Assembly (NCBI GenBank): GCA_018661145.1
Contig: JABJIU010000016.1
Span: 1-12,173, forward strand
DNA length: 12,173 nucleotides
Source: Pseudomonadota bacterium
Lineage (GTDB): Bacteria; Pseudomonadota; Gammaproteobacteria; Arenicellales; UBA868
Direction: 5' to 3'
The notes under the pieces are model-generated. The model did no database searches, had not been told where the DNA came from, and saw only the letters and a program-made list of their open reading frames with translations. Positions within the stretch are counted from its first letter, which is position 1; every line of letters begins with the position of its first letter. The position numbers were made by a program, and so were the translations under genes. Positions 6,524-12,173 of the stretch are shown here, in pieces.

Positions 6524-7297
6524 TTGCTCGGCAGCAGCGCAAGACTCTTGTCCGTGTCTTCTCTCAAAACCCATCAGGCGGTGACCCGGGAAGCATCCGG
6601 ACTGCGCCGCTACCAAGACGTGATGGTCGGGTCCCGCAGCATCGCCACCACGCTTTACTTTGAATGGTGCTCCTGGCTGGCGCCGATCCCCGGGGCTTTC
6701 GGCCTCATGTTGAGAAAGATCTTCTGGCCAAAACTGTTCAAGCACTGTGGCACCGGTGTGATGTTCGGCGCTAACATGATTCTCCGTCATCCAGGGCGGA
6801 TTCGTATCGGTAACAATGTGGTGTTGAGCGAAGGAGTACTACTGGATGCCCGAAGCCCGACAAAAGAAATGGCCATCGAAATCGGCAACGATGTAATTCT
6901 TGCAAATAACACGATGGTCTCGTGCAAAGAAGGCACGGTAACGATCGGTAACCGTACAGGCATCGGCGCCTACACGATCATACAATCAGTTCAGCACTGT
7001 CCCGTAACGATCGGCGAAGATGCAATATTGGGGCCGAGATGCTATCTGGTGGGCGGGGGCAACTATCAGACTGATCGATTAGATATCCCCATCGCCCAAC
7101 AAGGGATGCGTCCCAGTAATGGCTGCAGTATCGGTAACGGAGTATGGCTTGGCGCCAACGTCTCGGCTCTTGATGGTGCACATCTCGCGGAAGGCAGCAT
7201 CGCCGCTGCCGGAGCCGTCGTGGTAAAGCCAGTTGCAGCCCGAGAGATAGTCGGCGGCGTGCCGGCCCGCATCATCGGCAAGCGCGACGACAGCTGA
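6524..7297 (+). CDS. Hexapeptide-repeat (left-handed beta-helix) acyltransferase
   Basis: This roughly 257-residue protein belongs to the LbetaH acyltransferase group, which moves acetyl or other acyl groups onto sugars or amino acids. After an N-terminal region with RYQDVMVGSRS (29-39) and a moderately hydrophobic stretch (about 41-60), hexapeptide turns repeat: IRIGNNVVL (93-101), IEIGNDVIL (118-126), VTIGNRTGI (139-147), VTIGEDAIL (161-169), CSIGNGVWLG (201-210) and the closing VGGVPARIIGKR. This pattern resembles surface-polysaccharide O-acetyltransferases more than CysE, but the substrate is unknown. The start is uncertain: TTG 6524 gives the full N-terminus, and the first in-frame ATG (6623) would remove part of the conserved region. 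Its short distance from rhlB and from the downstream flippase-like gene suggests cotranscription. Confidence 0.85.
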   Translation: MLGSSARLLSVSSLKTHQAVTREASGLRRYQDVMVGSRSIATTLYFEWCSWLAPIPGAFGLMLRKIFWPKLFKHCGTGVMFGANMILRHPGRIRIGNNVVLSEGVLLDARSPTKEMAIEIGNDVILANNTMVSCKEGTVTIGNRTGIGAYTIIQSVQHCPVTIGEDAILGPRCYLVGGGNYQTDRLDIPIAQQGMRPSNGCSIGNGVWLGANVSALDGAHLAEGSIAAAGAVVVKPVAAREIVGGVPARIIGKRDDS

Positions 7298-7321
7298 CAA
7301 CAGCCTTATCGGCGTTCTTGC

Positions 7322-8278
7322 ATGCAGAAAAAGACGTTTTTCCTGCTGCTGAAAATCTCGCTTTCAGTCGCACTTATCCTCTGGATCACAGAAGATATCG
7401 CGCTGGACTCTGTGTTTACTGTCATGGCGACTTCCAGCACGTCCTTGCTGATTTTCGCCTTCAGTTTGTTTTTTGTCGGATACGTGATTACCGCGTTTCG
7501 TTGGCGAATATTAATTCGAGTGCAGGGAGGTGACGCACCGATCTTTTTCCTGGTGCGCTCATTTATGGTTGCACTTTTTTTCAACAACTTTCTGCCATCG
7601 ACCGTGGGCGGAGATGTCGTGCGGATGTACGACTCGTGGCGTCTTGGCAATAGTAAATCGGACGCAGTCACTGTTGTGCTCGTGGACCGTTTCCTTGGAG
7701 TGATCGTACTATTGTGTTTTGCGTTGCTAGCGCTGATCTTTGATGACGCAGTTGCCGGTGAGATCCCGTTTATCGTAGCCTGGGTGTTAGTGGGTCTAGG
7801 CGGAATCGCTCTCAGCACTTGGCTGGTGGTGAAGATTCCCGCGTCCTACGCGGAGGCATTTTGCTCAGAACGCGGGAGGATCGTTGCACGGATTGGCGGC
7901 GTCCTGTCAAAGATCCTTCGGTCCTTTCAGGCCTATCGCCACGCACGAATAGAGATGCTTCGTGCCGCAGCACTGTCAGTGCTGCTTCAAATCAATGTAG
8001 TCGTTTGCTTTACCTTACTTGCGCGGTCCATCGGCATTGAGGTACCGATTGAATCGATGTTCCTGATTATCCCGGTCGCCATCTTTATCATGATGCTACC
8101 CATCTCAATTAATGCGATCGGTGTCCGGGAAACAGTTTTTGTATTCCTTTTCTCCCTGTACGGTATCGACAATGTTCAGGCACTGGCTTTTGCATGGACG
8201 GCTTTCGGTTTGACTCTCATACAAGGCATCCTAGGGGGAATAGTGTTTGCACTTCGAAAAGAGCACCGCGTCACCTAA
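7322..8278 (+). CDS. Flippase-like integral membrane protein (LPG synthase TM / UPF0104 family)
   Basis: This 318-residue inner-membrane protein has about eight hydrophobic segments. The family signature is clear: NNFLPSTVGGDVVR (88-101) and, shortly after, VDRFLGVIVLL (121-131), with a later NAIGVRET motif near residues 263-270. This is the membrane module of lysylphosphatidylglycerol synthases (MprF), AglD and YbhN-like proteins, implicated in moving lipids or lipid-linked intermediates across the membrane. There is no fused soluble acyl- or aminoacyl-transferase domain here. The start ATG 7322 has only a weak ribosome-binding site. It lies 24 bp after the acyltransferase gene, which suggests the two act on the same envelope lipid or glycan; the substrate cannot be read from sequence. 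Confidence 0.88.
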   Translation: MQKKTFFLLLKISLSVALILWITEDIALDSVFTVMATSSTSLLIFAFSLFFVGYVITAFRWRILIRVQGGDAPIFFLVRSFMVALFFNNFLPSTVGGDVVRMYDSWRLGNSKSDAVTVVLVDRFLGVIVLLCFALLALIFDDAVAGEIPFIVAWVLVGLGGIALSTWLVVKIPASYAEAFCSERGRIVARIGGVLSKILRSFQAYRHARIEMLRAAALSVLLQINVVVCFTLLARSIGIEVPIESMFLIIPVAIFIMMLPISINAIGVRETVFVFLFSLYGIDNVQALAFAWTAFGLTLIQGILGGIVFALRKEHRVT

Positions 8279-8459
8279 CGACACGTCGACGGCCCTCCTG
8301 TCAAAGCGTTGGGGACAACGCGCACTTCAGGAATCCGACCCCCGCCCCGCCAGAGCACTTGAAACTTATCATTGAACTCACTAAGGTTACTACCCCAGAA
8401 AAACGGCCCCTTCCGCGACCACCAGCCGGAAATCTCGCGCGGCCGCATGTATTGAGGTC
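8279..8459 (+). other. Intergenic region before the S8 protease, possible weak promoter
   Basis: This 181-bp gap breaks the tight spacing of the preceding genes. It has a C-rich stretch followed by a TTGAAA at 8359-8364 with a poor -10 (TAAGGT) 17 bp later. GAGG lies immediately ahead of the protease ATG. A separate promoter for the protease is likely from the gap size, but the motif is weak. I see no terminator or other gene. Confidence 0.25.
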
Positions 8460-10727
8460 ATGAATAACCTTTTCACTTCAAAAGCTATTGGCGTACTGCT
8501 TGCCCTCAGCGTTACTGCTGCCGGGGCCACCCCTGACGTCAACTCAGGCGAGTACTTCAACCAGCCCTATCTCGCCGGTATCAAGGTGGTGCCAGCATGG
8601 AACGCCGGCCTTCTCGGAGCTGGCGTGGTGGTGGCTGACTTAGATTCCGGGGTTCGTCCGACCCACATCGACCTCGTTGGAAAAATTGCGTCCGGGGGTT
8701 ACGACTTTGTCAATGACGATGATGATCCTTTTGATGATGAGGTTTCGACCACCCAAGGACACGGTACCGCTTCCGCCGGAATCATCGTGGGCAACTGGAA
8801 CGGTGTTGGAATAGGCGGCATTGCACCAAGCGCGCGGGTGCTGCCGGTCAAGATCACGGATGAGAAAAATGAAACGAATGGCAAGCTTATCAGCCAGGGG
8901 GTCAACTACGCCGCTGCCAACCCCAGTGTCAAAATCATTCTGCTTGAGGTAGTAGGCACTTCGACCTCAGAGGAAGAGCTCGAATCATTTCAGACAGCTG
9001 TTGCCAAAGGAAAACTCATCATCGCGCCCTCTGGAAATAAGGGACAGGCCGGCCCTTTTGATCCCGCTAAAAGCTTTGGCTCATTGGGCGGTGCCGGGCT
9101 GATTGTGGGCTCTCATAATGGCGCAGGCGACCTGTCGTCTTTCAGTAACGGTGCAGCGGGCGTCGAGACCAACTTTATTACCGCCCTGGGACAGGGCGTT
9201 GTGGCCGCAGGCAACCGCAGTGATGACGACTATTTTCGTGTCACCGGCACCTCGATGGCAGCTCCACAGGTGGCGGCGGCGGCGGCTTTGATTTGGGGGC
9301 ACTCGCCCAAGCTCACCGCCAGTCAAGTAGCCTTTATCCTGAAATCAACCGCGACCGATATCGGCGCCGCTGGTCTTGACAGCCGAACCGGTGTGGGAGC
9401 GCTCAATATCGAGGCGGCGCTTGCCCCCATCGGGATCATTACCGCCCCCATAGACGACGAAGAGGAAGAAGAAGAGGAAGAAGAAGAGGAAGAGGACACC
9501 TCTGATCCGGGGAGCGGCAGTTCCAGCGGGGGAGCCGGCGTGGCGCTCGCAGCGCTCGTGGTCGGCGGTGTAGGCTATGCGCTTATCGGCAATAGTCCAG
9601 ACCTCAGTGAGACCCTGGTGTTGGATGAGTTTGGCCGTACTTATGAACTCGACCTGGAAACCAGGATCAGCGTACGCCATCCGGGGCCGACAGCGAAGTC
9701 TGTAGTTCAGGAGCTCGATACCGAAGAAGTCAGCGAGAACATTATCCAACGCAGCGACTTCAAGGTAACCACGGTCTACCGGGCCGACCGGGCCGAGACG
9801 TTTTCAATACTTGATGATCCCAGCTCGCAAGAGTCGCCAAGCCCTGCCCGTATGCAGATCCAGGCCACTCACCGCGATGGCCTGCGATATGCCTTCGGAC
9901 TAAATCAGTCGTTGACGCTTTTTGATCAGGGCCTGACCGCAAAAAGCGATACCGCGGGTGTTGCTGGTGGCTTTCGTTCCAACGCTTTTGCGAATCCGTT
10001 TTTCGGATTCACCGCCGAGGGATATCATGGTGCTATTGCCTACGCACCAAAGCAGGGTCTGCAATCGGGGCTCTCTTTTGCTTCCGTGGACAATGAGCAC
10101 CACCATGGCCTGCAAAGCGATACCTCTGCGGTACATCTTGGACTTGCAGGCGACACCTTTGGCGTCGGGGTGACGCTTGGCCTCCTTGAAGAAGACGGTA
10201 ACCTGTTGGGCGGGGCTTCTGGCGGCGCCTTGAGCGCAGCACAGGCCGAAACATTTTTCACCATGTTACGAAGCCATCTCGATCTTGGCAAACACTGGTC
10301 CCTCATCAGCAAATATACCCATGGGCTGACCTTCGCCGATGACTATGCAAAGAGCCTGCTCAGCGATTTCTCGCAAATCGAGAGCAACAGCTGGGGCCTT
10401 GGCCTCGCGGGACGCAATGTCTTTGCCTTTGGAGACCGTCTAGGGATCGGGTTGTCACAACCCCTTCGCACCATTGCGGGTGACGTCCAGGTCAACACGC
10501 CCTATTGGGATCCGGTGCGCGGTGCTGTTGGCTTCAAATCAACACGCACCAGTCTGGTCCCCGATGGACTTGAAACGAGTTTTGAACTCTTTTACCGCAA
10601 ACCACTGGGCAAACGGGCTCAGTTCATCACCTATATGGTTGTTCGCGAACAACCGCTGCACCGCAAAGAAGACAAACACCAGGCCAGCGTTATTGGCGTA
10701 ATCCGCTGGCGTTTTGGGTCACGCTAA
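8460..10727 (+). CDS. Autotransporter-type subtilisin-like (S8) serine protease
   Basis: This 755-residue protein is predicted to cross to the cell surface. A Sec signal peptide (1-23, AGA cleavage) precedes a subtilase domain (about 40-325) with an intact triad: D62 (DLDSG), H101 (QGHGTASAG) and S265 (GTSMAAP), plus oxyanion N193 (PSGN). Then come a 12-Glu run (334-345), a Gly/Ser linker, a hydrophobic Gly/Ala-rich segment (about 358-376) and a connecting region. The C-terminal part, about 280 residues, has alternating amphipathic strands and autotransporter barrel phrases such as LGLLEEDGNLLGG and SHLDLGKHWSL. The barrel reading is by resemblance. The chain ends RWRFGSR rather than in a terminal aromatic residue. 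It probably processes surface or extracellular proteins; its substrate is unknown. The start ATG has GAGG close upstream. Confidence 0.9.
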   Translation: MNNLFTSKAIGVLLALSVTAAGATPDVNSGEYFNQPYLAGIKVVPAWNAGLLGAGVVVADLDSGVRPTHIDLVGKIASGGYDFVNDDDDPFDDEVSTTQGHGTASAGIIVGNWNGVGIGGIAPSARVLPVKITDEKNETNGKLISQGVNYAAANPSVKIILLEVVGTSTSEEELESFQTAVAKGKLIIAPSGNKGQAGPFDPAKSFGSLGGAGLIVGSHNGAGDLSSFSNGAAGVETNFITALGQGVVAAGNRSDDDYFRVTGTSMAAPQVAAAAALIWGHSPKLTASQVAFILKSTATDIGAAGLDSRTGVGALNIEAALAPIGIITAPIDDEEEEEEEEEEEEDTSDPGSGSSSGGAGVALAALVVGGVGYALIGNSPDLSETLVLDEFGRTYELDLETRISVRHPGPTAKSVVQELDTEEVSENIIQRSDFKVTTVYRADRAETFSILDDPSSQESPSPARMQIQATHRDGLRYAFGLNQSLTLFDQGLTAKSDTAGVAGGFRSNAFANPFFGFTAEGYHGAIAYAPKQGLQSGLSFASVDNEHHHGLQSDTSAVHLGLAGDTFGVGVTLGLLEEDGNLLGGASGGALSAAQAETFFTMLRSHLDLGKHWSLISKYTHGLTFADDYAKSLLSDFSQIESNSWGLGLAGRNVFAFGDRLGIGLSQPLRTIAGDVQVNTPYWDPVRGAVGFKSTRTSLVPDGLETSFELFYRKPLGKRAQFITYMVVREQPLHRKEDKHQASVIGVIRWRFGSR
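9459..9494 (+). repeat. In-frame 12-bp tandem repeat encoding twelve glutamates
   Basis: The unit GAAGAGGAAGAA occurs three times in a row; the third copy differs only in its last base. All codons are GAA or GAG, giving Glu334-345 between the protease domain and the barrel region. Copy changes would alter the hinge in steps of four residues without shifting the frame. Confidence 0.9.
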
Positions 10728-10803
10728 CACCGTTTAAGGATTACTGTTACCCTAGCGCTTGAACCGGATGCGCTGCCCTGCTTCGCTCCATCGGTAGAAG
10801 ACA
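10728..10803 (+). other. Short spacer between protease and DUF2142-like gene
   Basis: This 76-bp gap shows no convincing terminator, promoter or small gene. Cotranscription of the two flanking genes is possible. Confidence 0.5.
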
Positions 10804-12173
10804 TTGGTAAACCCCCACCAGCATTCCTCCGGAACAAAAGGCGCCCTGCTGGTGGTTATCGCCTTTCTTGCCTACTACCTTGCAACCGCGATGGCCTTGC
10901 CGTACGGCGCTGGGCCAGACTATGACGCGCACTTTGACGGTGCACGATTTATTTTCTCTGAGGGCCGACTTGCCGTCCTACCCGAAGACGCTTCGAAACT
11001 GCACATAACCGCCTACGGGTCCACCCGGGTATTGCGTCCGCCGCTGTCGTATCTCGTCGCCGCGGCGGCGGCACATTCACTCTCCTGGACCGGAATCGAA
11101 CTGCAGATACTGTTCCGAGCCGGCTCGGCTCTGCTGTGCGCTCTGACTTTGGGCTTGATCTTCGCCGCGCTGAACAGATACCTCAACAACCGATGGTTGG
11201 CGCTCGGCGGTGTGCTGCTGGTCGGCCTGCTGCCGCAGTTTGCTTTTATCGCGTCCCATCTGAACGACGACAGTGCGGCCATCTTCTCGGTCACTTTCTT
11301 GATCTACTGCCTGATCCGCTTGCTGCGCGACCCGGTCAAGCCAAGTCTGGCGTTACTGACCGGAGTAGCAATCGGCTTCGTCATCTTGTCCAAATTCACT
11401 GCTTGGGTCTTTCTACCGGTTGCCGGGTTGGCGCTTGTACTGTTCGCCCGACCCGTAGCCGGACGATGGATTTTTTCCATCGTGCTCGTGGGTATCGGAA
11501 TCATTCTGGGCGGTGGCTGGTGGATAGGCTTCAACATCTGGCACTACGGCTGGACTGATCCGCTTCTGCTCAACATCGGGAAAACCATCAGCGCACAATA
11601 TTTGACGGTAGATCCAGACCGTGTACGTAGTTTTGCTAAAGAGGGAATTTCCCTCGCTGATCTGATCCTAAGAAATTACAACCACTTCCTCGACGAGACG
11701 CTCGTTGCTTCCATTGGTAATTTGGACTGGCTACGTCTTCGGCTGGGGCTGCCCCAATACCTGCTTTATACAACCGTACTCGTGATTGGTGCTGTATATG
11801 TTCCGGTACGCTGGTTGGGCGTTTTGCTCGCCACTCTCCGTGGCGTACGTTCAATCGGTCCGAGAAGACTGCTATTCGAAAGCCTTCTCTTCCTGGCCAT
11901 CGTCTTTCAGTTCTTTGCCTATACGCTTTATGAGTGGATTAAAGAAATTCAGATCCAGGGGAAATACCTGCTACCGGTCCTAATGTGCCCGGTCGTGCTC
12001 TTTTTCGCCTGCATCAACTCGATCTGCGCTTCGGAGGCATTCAAGCGATGGCGTCCCCTGTTAATTTTTGGTTCAACCCTCAGAGCAGTCCGTGTCCCGG
12101 TGCTTCCGGTGATCACGATAGGCATCATTTTCGCAGTTCATATCGACGCGCTACGGCGGTTTGTTATTCCCTA
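10804..12173 (+). CDS. DUF2142-like / GT-C type polytopic membrane protein (partial, open at right edge)
   Basis: An uninterrupted frame runs from a TTG at 10804 to the window end (456 codons, no stop). The in-frame TAG at 10795-10797 limits the start; the ribosome-binding site is weak, so the exact start is uncertain. The protein has a short polar N-terminus, about ten membrane segments and an acidic first loop GPDYDAHFDGARF (37-49, D39/D41), as in GT-C enzymes that use lipid-linked sugars. Further markers are LPQFAFIASHLNDD (143-156), GNLDWL near 305-310 and QIQGKYLLPVL (383-393). The last three resemble the DUF2142 family, putative glycosyltransferases of envelope glycan pathways. The final residues (HIDALRRFVIP) look close to a natural C-terminus. 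Donor and acceptor are unknown; GT39/ArnT-like enzymes are the alternative family. Confidence 0.75.
   Translation, partial: MVNPHQHSSGTKGALLVVIAFLAYYLATAMALPYGAGPDYDAHFDGARFIFSEGRLAVLPEDASKLHITAYGSTRVLRPPLSYLVAAAAAHSLSWTGIELQILFRAGSALLCALTLGLIFAALNRYLNNRWLALGGVLLVGLLPQFAFIASHLNDDSAAIFSVTFLIYCLIRLLRDPVKPSLALLTGVAIGFVILSKFTAWVFLPVAGLALVLFARPVAGRWIFSIVLVGIGIILGGGWWIGFNIWHYGWTDPLLLNIGKTISAQYLTVDPDRVRSFAKEGISLADLILRNYNHFLDETLVASIGNLDWLRLRLGLPQYLLYTTVLVIGAVYVPVRWLGVLLATLRGVRSIGPRRLLFESLLFLAIVFQFFAYTLYEWIKEIQIQGKYLLPVLMCPVVLFFACINSICASEAFKRWRPLLIFGSTLRAVRVPVLPVITIGIIFAVHIDALRRFVIP

Noticed and set aside
9252..9275. Gln after GTSMAAP in the S8 protease instead of the common His
   Set aside because: That His is not part of the catalytic triad and Gln is seen at this place in some S8 subfamilies.
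9345..9749. Minus-strand frame with a run of Phe/Leu opposite the poly-Glu tract
   Set aside because: The run is only the antisense reading of GAA/GAG repeats within the protease gene.

Overview
The window looks like a chromosomal segment from a gammaproteobacterium of moderately high GC. The main reason is the block rhlB <-> trxA-rho-rpmE: the DEAD-box helicase gene rhlB is divergent from trxA, and trxA is followed by rho. The RhlB, Rho, TrxA and bL31 proteins also closely resemble their gammaproteobacterial counterparts. I cannot name the genus. There are no rRNA, tRNA, CRISPR, insertion-sequence or phage signatures.

Minus strand, left part (1-4647, transcribed right to left). From promoter-proximal to distal the genes are trxA (thioredoxin), rho (termination factor), rpmE (bL31 with zinc-ribbon cysteines) and a secreted or periplasmic SNase-like nuclease. 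Then comes a copper-handling cassette of a DUF2946-type protein, a PCuAC periplasmic copper chaperone and an SCO1/SenC copper chaperone. A further gene probably begins at about 67 and leaves the window. PCuAC and SCO proteins together deliver copper to the CuA centre of cytochrome oxidase, so this cassette points to aerobic respiration. Rho and rpmE each have a noteworthy leader: a strongly C-rich, G-poor rut-like stretch ahead of rho, and a structured leader without a visible Shine-Dalgarno ahead of rpmE.

Divergent control region (4648-5018). This 371-bp gap separates trxA from rhlB. It holds an extended -10 promoter match pointing at rhlB, two inverted repeats, and what would be a leader of roughly 260 nt.

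Plus strand, right part (5019-12173). rhlB has a long Pro/Ala-rich, basic C-terminal tail. It is followed at short spacing by a left-handed beta-helix acyltransferase and an LPG-synthase-TM/flippase-like membrane protein. After 181 bp comes a 755-residue subtilisin-family (S8) protease built like an autotransporter: signal peptide, protease, 12-glutamate hinge, Gly/Ala-rich hydrophobic segment and putative outer-membrane barrel. The last gene is a DUF2142-like, GT-C-type polytopic membrane protein that is still open at the window edge. The non-core plus-strand genes all concern the cell envelope or surface (acyl transfer, lipid or glycan translocation, a surface protease, a probable lipid-linked glycosyltransferase). 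Their joint function is an inference, not something the sequence proves.

I see no clear evidence for a wholly new system. The best leads are the architecture of the S8 autotransporter, the regulatory leaders of rho, rpmE and rhlB, and the small envelope-gene group.
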